The position numbers and the translations under genes are program-made. Positions 17,541-27,441 of a stretch of DNA of 64,000 nucleotides are shown here, in pieces; position 1 is the stretch's first letter, and the number at the start of each line of letters is the position of its first letter. The stretch is from NCBI RefSeq assembly GCF_003606285.1, contig NZ_CP028884.1, positions 682,001-746,000 on the forward strand. The letters are read 5' to 3'. Under the pieces are notes generated by a model. The model did no database searches. It had not been told where the DNA came from and saw only the letters and a program-made list of their open reading frames with translations. The stretch is from Borrelia turcica IST7 (GTDB lineage: Bacteria; Spirochaetota; Spirochaetia; Borreliales; Borreliaceae).

Positions 17541-18881
17541 ATGAAGAATGTTGACATTAAGGTTAAACCGAATTTTTTAGGGCTCTTGCCTTTTATTGTT
17601 TTTGTTGTAATTTATCTAGGAACTGGAGTTTATTTAGAATTTATGGGTGTAGAAATGGCTTTTTATCAGCTTCCTGCAAGTGTTGCAATGTTTATTGCAT
17701 CTATTACGGGATTTTTGGGTTTTAAGGGGAAATTTGAAGATAAAATTCATAGTTTTGTTGAAGGTGCTTCTCAATATGACATTATTTTAATGTGTCTTAT
17801 TTTTTTATTGGCAGGAGCTTTTTCTACTCTTTGTAAAGAAATAGGCAGTGTTGAGGCGGTTGCTAATATTGGACTTAAGTATATAGGTTCTAGGTGGATT
17901 GTTTCAGGGATATTTTTAGTTACTTGTTTTATTTCCTTTTCGGCAGGAACTTCTGTTGGAGCAATTGTAGCTATTGCGCCAATTGCTTTTGAGGTTGCAA
18001 GTAAGAGCAGTGTTAATTTAAATTTAATGGCCGCTGCTGTTATGTGTGGTGCTGTATTTGGAGATAATCTTTCCTTAATATCAGATACGACTATTGTTTC
18101 AAGTCGTACTCAGGGGAGTAACATTGTAGATGTTTTTAAGGCTAGTTCTGTTTATGCTTTCCCATCAGCTATACTTACTTTTTTTGGTTTTTATTTTCTT
18201 TCAAGTGATTTATCTAATGTTGAATCTTTGATTAGTAGTTCAGTAGATTTAGTTAAAGTAGTGCCTTATCTTCTTATTATTGTTTTATCCCTGTTAGGTT
18301 TAAATGTTTTTTTTGTTTTATTTATAGGTATTGTTTTTGTAAGTGTTATTAGTATTTTTTATGAAAATTTGCAGTTTTTGTATGTGATGAAAAAAATTAG
18401 TGAGGGATTTCTAGGCATGGGTGACTTAATTTTTCTCTCAATACTTACAGGTGGAGTTTCTTTTATTGTAATTAAAAATGGAGGATTTAAGTGGATTTTA
18501 GTTAAGCTTAAGACTTTAATACGAGGCAGACGTTCTGCAGAGTTTGCAATTGCATCACTTGCTTCTGTTGTTGATATTTTTCTAGCTAATAATACGATAG
18601 CTATTCTTATTTGTGGCAGAGTTGCAAAAGAAATATCTGTTAAGAATAAAATACCCTCCTATAGAAGTTCTTCTCTTTTGGATATGTTTTCTTGTATTTT
18701 TCAGGGCTTTATTCCATATGGTGCTCAAATGATTATTTTAATAGGATTTTTTGATGGGCTTATTTCTCCCTTAGGTGTTATATCATTTTTAATTTATCAG
18801 CTATTTTTGCTACTTTTTGTTATTTTATCTATGGTTGGTCTTGATATTAAAAGGTTTTCTTGGTCTTTTTCTAAGAATTGA
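17541..18881 (+). CDS. nhaC: NhaC-type Na+/H+ antiporter, copy 1
   Basis: This 446-residue polytopic inner-membrane protein has about 11-12 hydrophobic segments and belongs to the NhaC antiporter family. It starts with KPNFLGLLPFIVFVVIYLG and contains the conserved FGDNLSLISDTTIVSSRTQGS (around residues 173-193), a family hallmark with ion-binding acidic residues. It is followed 30 bases later by a close paralogue, which suggests a tandem duplication. The physiological substrate is unproven; some NhaC-family proteins exchange organic acids such as malate/lactate instead of protons. Confidence 0.88.
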   Translation: MKNVDIKVKPNFLGLLPFIVFVVIYLGTGVYLEFMGVEMAFYQLPASVAMFIASITGFLGFKGKFEDKIHSFVEGASQYDIILMCLIFLLAGAFSTLCKEIGSVEAVANIGLKYIGSRWIVSGIFLVTCFISFSAGTSVGAIVAIAPIAFEVASKSSVNLNLMAAAVMCGAVFGDNLSLISDTTIVSSRTQGSNIVDVFKASSVYAFPSAILTFFGFYFLSSDLSNVESLISSSVDLVKVVPYLLIIVLSLLGLNVFFVLFIGIVFVSVISIFYENLQFLYVMKKISEGFLGMGDLIFLSILTGGVSFIVIKNGGFKWILVKLKTLIRGRRSAEFAIASLASVVDIFLANNTIAILICGRVAKEISVKNKIPSYRSSSLLDMFSCIFQGFIPYGAQMIILIGFFDGLISPLGVISFLIYQLFLLLFVILSMVGLDIKRFSWSFSKN

Positions 18882-18911
18882 ATTTATTTAAGTAATGTAG
18901 GAGGTTTAAAA

Positions 18912-20252
18912 ATGGATACTACTAGTTGTATAAAACCAAATTTTTTAGGACTTGTTCCCTTTCTTGTTTTTATTGTTATCTATATTGGAACGGGAGTAGT
19001 TTTAGAAATTCAAGGTGTTAAGATGGCTTTTTATCAGATGCCGCCAGTAGTTGCTATGTTGTTAGGTGTTGTTGTAGCGTTTCTTTTATTTAAGGGTTCA
19101 TTTACAGATAAGATAAATGAATTTATTAAAGGATGTTCACAGTTTGATATTATATTTATTTCTTTAATATTTATGATTTCAGGTGCTTTTTCTTCTGTTT
19201 GTAAGGAGATAGGTAGTATTGAAACTGTAGCCAATATTGGACTTAAATATATACCTTCTAATTTATTGGTAGCAGGTATATTTTTAATATGCCTTTTTCT
19301 TTCTACTTCAACTGGTAGTTTTATGGGTACTGTTGTAGCTATTACTCCGATCGGACTTGAAATAGCAAATAAAAGTGGAATTCCATTGCCAATGGTTGCA
19401 GGTGCTGTGCTTGGAGGAGGTGCTTTTGGTGATAGTATGTCTTTAATATCAGATACAACTATTATTGCAAGTCGTACTCAGGGAGTTAAGATTAGAGATG
19501 TTTTTAAAAGTGGAGCCTATTTTACAATTCCTGCTGCTGTTTTAGCAACAATAGCTTTTGCTGTTGTAGGTTCATCTGTTGAAAATATTGATGTTGTAGG
19601 TGAGCTTGGTGAGATTAGTTATTTAAAGGTTCTTCCTTATCTTTTTGTTATGACTTTTGCGTTCTTAGGTGTAGATGTATTTTTAGTTTTATTTCTTGGA
19701 ATATTGATTGCAGGTAGTATTGGTATTTTTTATGGTAATTTGACCTTGCTTTCAATGGCTAAAAATATTAATGAGGGCCTTTTGGATTTGAGCGATATGC
19801 TTATTCTTGTTATTTTTACAGGGGGAGTTTCTTACATGACTATTAGACATGGAGGCTTTGAGTGGGTTTTAAATAAGTTAAAGCGATTAGCTAGGTGCAA
19901 AAGGAGTGCTGAATTTACAGTTACTTTTCTAATAATTATGGTAACAGGATTTCTTGCAAATAGTGGTCTTGCTATTTTAGTTAATGGAGCTGTTACTAAG
20001 GGTATATCTGAGGACAATGCAGTGTGTCCTAAACGATGTGCGGCCTTGCTTTCGGTTTCTTCTTGTGCTTTCATTGGTGCTTTACCGTATGGCATGCACA
20101 TGATAAGTGTAATAAATCTTGCAAAAGGGACTATATCTCCAATTGATATCATTTCATTTTTGTTTTATCAAGCATTTTTGGGCATTATTATTATTTTATC
20201 TATAGCTGGATTTGGTTTAAAGAATCATATTTTGCGTTTTGCTAGAACTTAA
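18912..20252 (+). CDS. nhaC: NhaC-type Na+/H+ antiporter, copy 2
   Basis: This paralogue has the same length as the gene just upstream (446 residues) and can be aligned with it end to end. KPNFLGLVPFLVFIVIYIG is at the N-terminus and FGDSMSLISDTTIIASRTQG in the core. One Asn of the upstream copy's FGDN is Ser here, so the two may differ in ion handling. AGGAGG at 18899-18904 gives a strong ribosome-binding site. Transcription probably ends at the hairpin just after the stop codon. Confidence 0.88.
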   Translation: MDTTSCIKPNFLGLVPFLVFIVIYIGTGVVLEIQGVKMAFYQMPPVVAMLLGVVVAFLLFKGSFTDKINEFIKGCSQFDIIFISLIFMISGAFSSVCKEIGSIETVANIGLKYIPSNLLVAGIFLICLFLSTSTGSFMGTVVAITPIGLEIANKSGIPLPMVAGAVLGGGAFGDSMSLISDTTIIASRTQGVKIRDVFKSGAYFTIPAAVLATIAFAVVGSSVENIDVVGELGEISYLKVLPYLFVMTFAFLGVDVFLVLFLGILIAGSIGIFYGNLTLLSMAKNINEGLLDLSDMLILVIFTGGVSYMTIRHGGFEWVLNKLKRLARCKRSAEFTVTFLIIMVTGFLANSGLAILVNGAVTKGISEDNAVCPKRCAALLSVSSCAFIGALPYGMHMISVINLAKGTISPIDIISFLFYQAFLGIIIILSIAGFGLKNHILRFART

Positions 20253-20278
20253 GAAACAACCCTTAAAAGGTTGTTTCT
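20252..20278. terminator. Bidirectional terminator, nhaC pair and potD
   Basis: A 10-base perfect stem AGAAACAACC / GGTTGTTTCT has a 7-base loop. It lies between the convergent nhaC copy 2 (stop ends at 20252) and potD (stop at 20292). A short T-rich stretch follows on the plus strand. Confidence 0.8.
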
Positions 20279-20291
20279 CTTTAATTGGTAT

Positions 20292-21338
20292 TTATGAAGC
20301 TAATTCTACGTATATTTTCAGTTGTTCTTCTTTTACTTTTCTAGGTACTTGTTTAAATACCTCTAATTTTGAAAAATCTTTTGGAAGAAATTTTTCTTCC
20401 AAGTATAGGTTTATTTCAGGGTTACTTTTTGCTTCTTCTTTTAAACGACTCAATACATTTTTGTTTGGCGAATTATATCTTGTCTCTTGAAAGTTTGCAT
20501 AAGATGCTTCATTTTCATAAAGAAAGTTAATAAATTTATAAGCAAGTTCTTTATGAGGAGCATCTGATGGAATTGCCATTACGTCAATCCAAAGATTTGT
20601 GTCCTCAGGAGCATAAAAGTCTAGATTTGAGCCTTTTATTATTGCATCTTGTGCTTCTCCACTCCATGTTAGTTGAATAGATGCTTCACCATTGAGTATG
20701 AGTGATTTTGCAGCAATATCTGAGAAATAGCCTACTAATAAGGGATTTTGTTTTTTTAACATCTCTCCAGCTTCTTTTATTTTAGATATGTCATGTTCAT
20801 TAAAGGAATAACCAAGTTGTTTAAGAGCAACTCCAATGTTTTCTTTTGGGGAGTCTAACATTGCAATTTCTTTGCTATATTTTTCATTAAATAATATATC
20901 AAATCCATTCATGTCTTTTATATCAACTTTTGTTTTGTTGTAAAGTATTCCCATTACTCCCCAAAATATAGGTATAGAATAAGTATTGCCAGGGTCATAT
21001 TCTAAGTTTGTAAATTCTTCTAATAGATTATCTCTTACATTTGGCAATTTTGAGTGATCTATTTTTTCAATTCTATTTTCACTTGCTAATTCACCAATCA
21101 AGTATTCTGAGGGTACTATTATGTCATAATAACCTTTTGTATTGTTAAATTTAGCCATCATTTCTTCATTATTATTAAAAATTTCATAATTTATTTTTAT
21201 ATCATTTTCTCTTTCAAATTGAGCCAATAAGTCTTCATCAATATATTCTGCCCAATTGAGAATATTAAGAGTATCTTTTTCCTCTCCAGAAGAACAAGAT
21301 AGAATTATTAAGATTAGTATTGCTAATATCTTTTTCAA
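20292..21338 (-). CDS. potD: Spermidine/putrescine ABC transporter, substrate-binding lipoprotein
   Basis: This 348-residue solute-binding protein has the lipoprotein signal MKKILAILILIILSC, with the lipidated Cys at residue 15, so it is tethered outside the inner membrane. LNILNWAEYIDEDLLAQFE matches the polyamine-binding PotD/PotF family N-terminus. The binding-pocket region YSIPIFWGVMGILYNKTKV is also typical, and the C-terminus carries further family sequence. It is the last gene of the minus-strand potABCD operon, 17 bases after potC. Specificity for spermidine versus putrescine cannot be told by eye. Confidence 0.93.
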   Translation of the reverse strand: MKKILAILILIILSCSSGEEKDTLNILNWAEYIDEDLLAQFERENDIKINYEIFNNNEEMMAKFNNTKGYYDIIVPSEYLIGELASENRIEKIDHSKLPNVRDNLLEEFTNLEYDPGNTYSIPIFWGVMGILYNKTKVDIKDMNGFDILFNEKYSKEIAMLDSPKENIGVALKQLGYSFNEHDISKIKEAGEMLKKQNPLLVGYFSDIAAKSLILNGEASIQLTWSGEAQDAIIKGSNLDFYAPEDTNLWIDVMAIPSDAPHKELAYKFINFLYENEASYANFQETRYNSPNKNVLSRLKEEAKSNPEINLYLEEKFLPKDFSKLEVFKQVPRKVKEEQLKIYVELAS

Positions 21339-21355
21339 AATTAAACTCCTTTTAT

Positions 21356-22168
21356 CTAAATTTCTGTGTCTGTTGTTAATTTTTTAATTCCTACAAATTT
21401 ATTAATGATGAATAAAAGAATAAGTATTACAAAGAATAGCATAGAAGAAATTGCATTTATGATAGGTTTTATTCCTCTTTTTGTTAAGGAATTTATAAGT
21501 ATTGATAAATTGTTAAAGCCTTGTCCTGTTGTAAAAAAAGATATTAGAAAATCATCAACGGATAATGTAAATGCAATAAGCCCACCTGTTGCCACGCTTC
21601 CAATTATTTCTGGAAATATTATGTTTTTAAATATTTGACTCTCTGATGCGCCAAGGTCACGGGCTGCATCAATAATATTTTCCGGAAGTGAATATAGCTT
21701 GGGTAGAATGGTTATTACTATGTAGGGTGTTGAAAACATGATGTGTGACATTAACATTGTAGAGAACCCTAGTTGTATTTTTATAGCTGAATAAAATGTC
21801 ATCAAACTAATGCCTGTTACAATGTCAGGGTTAATTATTGGTATTTTGTTGATTGATAACAAAATTGTTTTGATTCTTTTATTTTTAGTTTTATAAATGC
21901 CATAAGCTCCCAAAACACCAATTACAACAGATATTAAAGATGATATTATTGCTACGGTTAGAGTATTATATATTACGGTTTTTATTTGCTGTGATGCAAA
22001 AACTTCTTTGTACCATTTTAAGCTAAATCCTTGCCAAAAAAAACCATGATCGCCTGCGTTGAAAGAGTAAATTACTAGAATTATTATGGGTGCATAGATG
22101 AATCCAAATGTAAAGAATAAAAAAGTGTTTTTTAGTATATTTAGCATATTGATACCCTTATTCCACAT
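21356..22168 (-). CDS. potC: Spermidine/putrescine ABC transporter permease PotC
   Basis: This 270-residue inner-membrane permease has six hydrophobic segments. The ABC permease EAA-loop is seen as IIDAARDLGASESQIFKNIIFPEI (about residues 160-183). It overlaps the end of potB by 11 bases if the first ATG is used. An internal ATG eight codons later (MLNILKNTF) gives a more typical start and avoids most of the overlap, so the N-terminus is uncertain. Confidence 0.92.
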   Translation of the reverse strand: MWNKGINMLNILKNTFLFFTFGFIYAPIIILVIYSFNAGDHGFFWQGFSLKWYKEVFASQQIKTVIYNTLTVAIISSLISVVIGVLGAYGIYKTKNKRIKTILLSINKIPIINPDIVTGISLMTFYSAIKIQLGFSTMLMSHIMFSTPYIVITILPKLYSLPENIIDAARDLGASESQIFKNIIFPEIIGSVATGGLIAFTLSVDDFLISFFTTGQGFNNLSILINSLTKRGIKPIINAISSMLFFVILILLFIINKFVGIKKLTTDTEI

Positions 22169-22964
22169 TGTTTTTTTGCATTAGTTTAAGTATTGTGAGA
22201 TTAAATATTAATATTACTATCATTACAATAAATGAAATAGCAGCTCCAGTATGCCAGTCTTCTACAAATAAGAATTGTTTTTCGATTAAATTTCCAATTA
22301 AAATTTGCTTAGAGCCACCTAATAAATCTGAGATAATAAATACTGTAATTGAGGGAATAAATACCATGATTATTCCTGTAGCAAGATAAGATAATGTTAA
22401 TGGTATCTTTATGTAGAGCAAAATTTGCCACATTTTTGCTCCAAGATCTTTTGCGCCTTCAATGTATTCAGGTTTGATTTTTAAAAGTCCTGTATATATT
22501 GGCAAGACCATAAAGGGCAGAAAATTGTATACCATCCCGATTATTACAGCTTGCTCATTGTAGATTAAATCTATATTGCCTAGTCCCATTACTTCGAGCA
22601 AGTTATTAATAATTCCATTTTTTCCTAATATTCTTATCCAAGCGTAAGTTCTAAGTAGGGTATTAATCCACATAGGAAGTATTATCATTATTATGAGTAT
22701 ATTCTGAGTGCTTTTTTTTGATATTGATATAAACCATGCTGTAGGGTATCCAATTAGAATACAAAAAATGGTTGCAATTAATGCAAGCTTAGTACTTCTT
22801 GAGAAAATTCTTAGGTAGCTTGGTTCTAGCAGTCTGTTGAAATTTGCAAATGTAAGTTCATTATTCTCATTAAGGAATCCAAGGGTTATTATTATTAGAA
22901 GTGGGATTATAATGAATATGGATAAGAATAGAGTATATAAAATTAATGTTATTCTATTCATCAT
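22158..22964 (-). CDS. potB: Spermidine/putrescine ABC transporter permease PotB
   Basis: This 268-residue permease pairs with PotC in the membrane. It has about six transmembrane helices. The EAA motif is YIEGAKDLGAKMWQILLYIKIP (about residues 188-209). Its start overlaps the potA stop by one to three bases, depending on which of two adjacent ATGs (MM) is used, so translation is coupled. Gene order potA-potB-potC-potD is the classical polyamine transporter order. Confidence 0.93.
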   Translation of the reverse strand: MMNRITLILYTLFLSIFIIIPLLIIITLGFLNENNELTFANFNRLLEPSYLRIFSRSTKLALIATIFCILIGYPTAWFISISKKSTQNILIIMIILPMWINTLLRTYAWIRILGKNGIINNLLEVMGLGNIDLIYNEQAVIIGMVYNFLPFMVLPIYTGLLKIKPEYIEGAKDLGAKMWQILLYIKIPLTLSYLATGIIMVFIPSITVFIISDLLGGSKQILIGNLIEKQFLFVEDWHTGAAISFIVMIVILIFNLTILKLMQKNNVE

Positions 22965-24010
22965 TATTGTTTTTTACCCATTACATGAATGTCATTAGGC
23001 TCTAAGAATATATCAACCTCTTCACCGACATTTGTAAGCTTTGTGCTTTGAATTAACCAGTTAGATTTTTCAATTTCTAGTGTCATTTCGTAATGTACAC
23101 CCTGAAATATTGCTGAGGTTATAATTCCACTTAAATGTCCTTTGCCCTTGGGTAGTATCTTTACATCTTCTGGTCGTATTACAAGATCAACAGGTTCTTT
23201 ATTATAAAATCCCTTGTCAAGGCATTCAAAATCTTTGCCAAACATATTAACAACAAATTCTTTCTCGTATGTTCCGTCAAAAATATTACTTTCTCCAATA
23301 AAATCAGCTACAAATTTTGTATTGGGTTCGTTATAAATTTCCTCAGGAGTTCCAATTTGAAGAATTACTCCCTCATTCATTACAACTATCCTATCGCTCA
23401 TTGTTAAGGCTTCTTCTTGGTCATGAGTAACATAAATAAAGGTGATTCCAAGCTTTCTTTGTATGTTTTTAAGCTCTCTTTGCATTTCTTGTCTCATCTT
23501 TAAATCGAGTGCAGATAGTGGTTCATCTAATAACAAAAGTTTAGGCTCCATAACTATTGCCCTTGCAATTGCAACTCTTTGTTTTTGTCCTCCAGATAAC
23601 TCATTGATGTTCCTATAAGCGAATTTTTGCATGCCAATTAAAGAAAGAGATGATTTTACTTTTTCTTTAATTAAATTTTTATTTATTTTTTTCATTCTAA
23701 GGCCGAATGAAATATTGTCAAAAACATTCATGTGTGGGAATAGTGCATAATTTTGAAATACAGTATTGAGCTCTCTTTTATTAGGACTAGTTTTTGAAAT
23801 CTCTTTTGATAGGAAGTAAACTTCGCCTTCATTTTGATTTAAAAAGCCTCCTAATATTTTAATAAGTGTGGTTTTTCCGCATCCTGATGGACCAAGTAGG
23901 GTAATAAATTCGTTTTTTTTGATTTTTAAATTAATTGTATCTAGAGTTTTATTACTACTATTAGTGTAGTAATGACTTAAGTCTTTAATCTCTAAGATAA
24001 GGTTATTCAA
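22964..24010 (-). CDS. potA: Spermidine/putrescine ABC transporter ATP-binding protein
   Basis: This 348-residue ATPase powers polyamine import. Walker A is [13 protein letters not shown] (around residue 38), the ABC signature [14 protein letters not shown] (around 138), Walker [13 protein letters not shown] and the switch His in [10 protein letters not shown]. The C-terminal third is the TOBE/regulatory domain. The start is TTG at 24010 with GGAGG ten bases upstream. It is the first gene of the pot operon. Upstream, CATGCA (24035-24040) and TGCATG (24050-24055) form a short inverted repeat that could be an operator, which is weak evidence. Confidence 0.95.
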   Translation of the reverse strand: MNNLILEIKDLSHYYTNSSNKTLDTINLKIKKNEFITLLGPSGCGKTTLIKILGGFLNQNEGEVYFLSKEISKTSPNKRELNTVFQNYALFPHMNVFDNISFGLRMKKINKNLIKEKVKSSLSLIGMQKFAYRNINELSGGQKQRVAIARAIVMEPKLLLLDEPLSALDLKMRQEMQRELKNIQRKLGITFIYVTHDQEEALTMSDRIVVMNEGVILQIGTPEEIYNEPNTKFVADFIGESNIFDGTYEKEFVVNMFGKDFECLDKGFYNKEPVDLVIRPEDVKILPKGKGHLSGIITSAIFQGVHYEMTLEIEKSNWLIQSTKLTNVGEEVDIFLEPNDIHVMGKKQ

Positions 24011-24108
24011 CTAATGGGACCCTCCTTTTTTATACATGCATCAATAAATTGCATGAGAGTAGATTATACTTTATATTAATTCTTATGTAAATAATTTTTA
24101 TTTAATGT

Positions 24109-24954
24109 TTATTTTGGTAATTTAGTATCAAGTATGATTTTTCCAAATTTACCTTCTCTGTATTCTTTTATTAGTGTTTTTGATGTTCGTTCAATGTCTA
24201 TTTCGCAGTTTTTATTTATAAATCCTCTTGCCTTTGCAAATTCTTTTAAAATTTGAAGTGACTCTGTTGAGTCTATATTATATTTATCCAATAATTTATT
24301 TTTATTATTATTGTGCATTTCTTTAAGTAAATAGAGTGAAAGTTCCGTGTTGTCTATTATTATTTTCTCTTTTATCATGTCTAAGATTGCGAGTTTTTTT
24401 GCAATCTCTTGGTCTTCTAAATTATGCCATAATATCCCTGGCATATCAAAGATATTAATTTCTTCATTTACTTTAACGATTTGTATATTTTTTGTATGCC
24501 CTGGTTTGTTTGCAACACTTGTACTTTTTCGCCCTACTAATAGGTTAATTATTGATGATTTGCCAACATTTGGAACTCCAATTACTAAAACTTTTATCTT
24601 TTCTGTATAAGTTTTAATTGTTTTCACATTTGCTGTTTTTTTTATGATGTCTATGATTTGTTTTTTCATTCCTTTTTTGTAAATATTGCTAATTATCACA
24701 TTGTTCCCAATAGACTCGAAATATGCTTTCCATTTTAAAATTTCTCTTTCAAGTGCAAGATCTGATTTGTTTAGAAGTATTATTTTATCCTTTTTTGCAT
24801 TTTTAATTAATTTTTCAGTTAGTGGATTTTTACTGCTAAGAGGAGCTCTAGCATCAAGTATTTCTAATACAATATTTGTTCTCTTAAGATTTTCATTGAT
24901 TAATTCTAAAGCCCTTTTCATGTGGCCAGGAAACCAGTTTATTTTATTTGACAT
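24109..24954 (-). CDS. rbgA: Ribosome biogenesis GTPase (YlqF/RbgA)
   Basis: This 281-residue circularly permuted GTPase acts late in assembly of the 50S ribosomal subunit. The permuted motif order is visible: G4 LLNKSDL (around residue 60) comes first, then G1 IGVPNVGKSSIIN (around 123) and G3 FDMPGILW (around 172). The N-terminus INWFPGHMKRAL is the family hallmark. It lies 98 bases upstream of potA on the same strand, so the pot genes probably have their own promoter in that gap. Confidence 0.94.
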   Translation of the reverse strand: MSNKINWFPGHMKRALELINENLKRTNIVLEILDARAPLSSKNPLTEKLIKNAKKDKIILLNKSDLALEREILKWKAYFESIGNNVIISNIYKKGMKKQIIDIIKKTANVKTIKTYTEKIKVLVIGVPNVGKSSIINLLVGRKSTSVANKPGHTKNIQIVKVNEEINIFDMPGILWHNLEDQEIAKKLAILDMIKEKIIIDNTELSLYLLKEMHNNNKNKLLDKYNIDSTESLQILKEFAKARGFINKNCEIDIERTSKTLIKEYREGKFGKIILDTKLPK

Positions 24955-25100
24955 TTTTAAATTATAGTTTAATTTAAGCAGATATAAAATTTTTGTATTT
25001 TTGTGTTCTTAAATCTATAATTAATTATGTTTTTTTAAAAAAATTATATAGAGCATAATTTAAAATTTTTATAAAAAGTTAGGTTATAGGAGGTTTTAAT

Positions 25101-25796
25101 ATTAATAGAGAGATTAAAAGAGGTTTAATTGTTTCTTGTCAGGCGCTTGAGGGTGAACCATTACATAGTAGTTTTATTATGTCTAAGATGGCCTTAGCAG
25201 CAGAGATGGGAGGAGCAGTTGGAATTAGAGCTAATGGGATAGAAGATATTAACAAAATAAAAGCAGAGGTTAATTTACCGATAATAGGCATTATTAAGAG
25301 AGTTTATGATAATTCTTCTGTTTTTATTACTCCTACTATGAAGGAAATTGATGAACTATGTAGGGAAGGAGTTGATGTCATTGCTCTTGATGCTACTCTA
25401 AGAGAGCGTCCCGATGGACTCTTATTATCTGATTTTTTTAATAAGATAAGAGAGAAATATCCGAATCAACTCTTAATGGCAGATATTGGCTCGTTGGAAG
25501 AAGCTATTAATGCGGATAAACTTGGGTTTGATTTTATTGGTACAACTTTGCATGGATATACAAAGGAGACCGATGGGTTAAATATTGCAGATGATGATTT
25601 TTCCTTTTTAAAGAAATTACTCAAATGTAATTTTAAATCAAAATTAGTGGTTGAGGGTAAAATTGATACACCTCTTAAGGCTAAGAGGACCTTTGAGTTG
25701 GGGGTTTCTTTTGTTGTTGTAGGAGGTGCTATTACAAGGCCTATGGAAATTACAAAAAGTTTTGTTGAGAAGATAAATGAGGTTGGGAAAGTTTGA
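25101..25796 (+). CDS. nanE: N-acetylmannosamine-6-phosphate 2-epimerase, ATT start
   Basis: This 231-residue TIM-barrel enzyme interconverts N-acetylmannosamine 6-phosphate and N-acetylglucosamine 6-phosphate. [16 protein letters not shown] at the N-terminus, [17 protein letters not shown] and the C-terminal VVGGAITRP phosphate-binding site identify it. The frame contains no ATG, GTG or TTG before residue 27, which would cut off the essential first strand. ATT at 25101 has a perfect AGGAGG (25088-25093) seven bases upstream and gives [13 protein letters not shown], a normal family N-terminus. The gene probably runs into ptsG, 48 bases downstream, which suggests hexose or amino-sugar use. Confidence 0.92.
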   Translation: MNREIKRGLIVSCQALEGEPLHSSFIMSKMALAAEMGGAVGIRANGIEDINKIKAEVNLPIIGIIKRVYDNSSVFITPTMKEIDELCREGVDVIALDATLRERPDGLLLSDFFNKIREKYPNQLLMADIGSLEEAINADKLGFDFIGTTLHGYTKETDGLNIADDDFSFLKKLLKCNFKSKLVVEGKIDTPLKAKRTFELGVSFVVVGGAITRPMEITKSFVEKINEVGKV

Positions 25797-25844
25797 AAAT
25801 ATTTATAATGTTTATTGTGTCTTTTTAGACAAATAGGAGTTTTT

Positions 25845-27395
25845 ATGGGAAAATTTTTTGAGAATGCTCAAAAATTTGGGCGTTCTTTTATGTTGCCTAT
25901 TGCTATTCTTCCTGCAGCGGGATTGTTTTTAGGAATTGGAGGATCTTTATCTAATCCGGCTACTGTTAGTGCATATTCTTTTCTAGATATATTTTTCTTG
26001 CAGTCAGCATTTAAAATAATGAGTACAGCGGGTGCTATTATTTTTGTTAATTTAGCTCCGATATTTGCAATTGGAGTTGCTGTTGGACTTGCAAAATCCG
26101 ACAAGGGAACGGCAGGACTTGCATCTTTTATTGGATATCTTGTTATGAATGCTACTATTGGTATTTTAGTTGATATGTCAGGAAAAGCTGAAGTCTTATC
26201 AAGCGGAGCTGTTGGGTTAATACTTGGGATTAAAACTTTAGAAACAGGTGTTTTTGGAGGAGTTGTTGTTGGTATATTAACTTATTATCTTCACAATAAG
26301 TTTAATAAGGTTGAACTTCCAAGGGTTCTTGGGTTTTTTTCAGGGTCTAGGTTTATACCGATAATAGTTTCTTTTTCTAGTATTCTTCTTGCTGTGTTTA
26401 TGTTTGTTTTTTGGCCATTTATGCAGTCTGGAATTAGTAAAGTTGGTGTTTTGGTAGATTCAACAGGTTATGTTGGTACTCTGATTTACGGTGTTTTTTT
26501 AAGAATGCTTGGTCCTTTTGGTCTTCATCATATATTTTATTTACCTTTCTGGACAACTGGTCTTGGTGGTTCTGAGATAGTTAATGGTAAATTAGTGGAG
26601 GGAACTCAAAACATTTTTTTTGCTGAACTTGCAGCTCAAGGTACTGATAGATTTTTTGTTGGAACAAGTCGTTTTATGAGCGGAAGATTTATTACTATGA
26701 TGTTTGGATTGCCCGGTGCTGCTTTTGCACTTTATCGACTTGCAAAACCTAGTCAAAAAACAAAAGTTTTTGGTCTTTTGTTGTCTGCAGCTTTGACTTC
26801 CTTTTTGACAGGAATTACTGAGCCTCTTGAATTTTCTTTCCTATTTGTAGCACCAGTTCTTTATGTTATGCATGCTGTGTTTGATGGTTTTGCATTTATG
26901 CTTTCTCATATTTTGCAAATTACAATAGGGCAGACTTTTTCTGGTGGATTTATTGATTTTATTCTTTTTGGAATTTTACAAGGGAATTCAAGAACAAATT
27001 GGATATTAGTTCCAATGGTAGGTGTTTTTTGGTTTTTCTTATATTACATTACTTTTACTTTCTTGATATCTAGATTTGACTATAAGACTCCAGGAAGAGA
27101 AGATATTCTGGATTCTAATGATTCATCATCTTCTTCTTCTTTGAAAGAATCCAGTGAGGGAACTGTTGCATCTCAAGTGATTGCAGGTCTTGGAGGAGCT
27201 GATAACATTGTTGAGCTTGATTGTTGTGCAACAAGGCTTAGAGTTACTGTCAAAGATCCTCTTAAGGTTTTAAAAAATACTCTGGAGAATACTGGAGCAA
27301 AGGGAGTGCTTGTTAAGGGTAGTGGAATTCAGGTAATTTATGGGCCTGGAGTTAGTGTACTTAAGAATGAGATAGAAGAGATTCTTGATAATTAA
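25845..27395 (+). CDS. ptsG: PTS glucose/N-acetylglucosamine-type permease IICB
   Basis: This 516-residue phosphotransferase permease has an N-terminal membrane IIC domain with about ten helices (MLPIAILPAAGLFLGIG at the start; FGLHHIFYLPFW in the core). A Ser-rich linker near residues 420-435 leads to a C-terminal IIB domain with the phospho-Cys in ELDCCATRLRV (about residue 461). No IIA domain is attached, so a separate IIA must serve it. ATG at 25845 has AGGAG five bases upstream and is preferred over a TTG ten codons earlier. Together with nanE it may serve amino-sugar or glucose uptake; the exact sugar is not visible. Confidence 0.93.
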   Translation: MGKFFENAQKFGRSFMLPIAILPAAGLFLGIGGSLSNPATVSAYSFLDIFFLQSAFKIMSTAGAIIFVNLAPIFAIGVAVGLAKSDKGTAGLASFIGYLVMNATIGILVDMSGKAEVLSSGAVGLILGIKTLETGVFGGVVVGILTYYLHNKFNKVELPRVLGFFSGSRFIPIIVSFSSILLAVFMFVFWPFMQSGISKVGVLVDSTGYVGTLIYGVFLRMLGPFGLHHIFYLPFWTTGLGGSEIVNGKLVEGTQNIFFAELAAQGTDRFFVGTSRFMSGRFITMMFGLPGAAFALYRLAKPSQKTKVFGLLLSAALTSFLTGITEPLEFSFLFVAPVLYVMHAVFDGFAFMLSHILQITIGQTFSGGFIDFILFGILQGNSRTNWILVPMVGVFWFFLYYITFTFLISRFDYKTPGREDILDSNDSSSSSSLKESSEGTVASQVIAGLGGADNIVELDCCATRLRVTVKDPLKVLKNTLENTGAKGVLVKGSGIQVIYGPGVSVLKNEIEEILDN

Positions 27396-27410
27396 GTTTG
27401 ATGAATGCAG

Positions 27411-27441
27411 ATAAAAAGCAAGTGATTTACTTGCTTTTTAT
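27411..27441. terminator. Bidirectional terminator, ptsG and hydrolase
   Basis: A 13-base perfect stem ATAAAAAGCAAGT / ACTTGCTTTTTAT has a 5-base loop and is followed by a T-run. The stop codon of the convergent hydrolase gene (27429-27427) sits at the loop, so the terminator also encodes the last residues of that protein. Confidence 0.9.

Noticed and set aside
27110-27160. Ser-rich run in ptsG as a simple repeat or contraction hotspot
   Set aside because: It fits the flexible linker normally found between the IIC and IIB domains.
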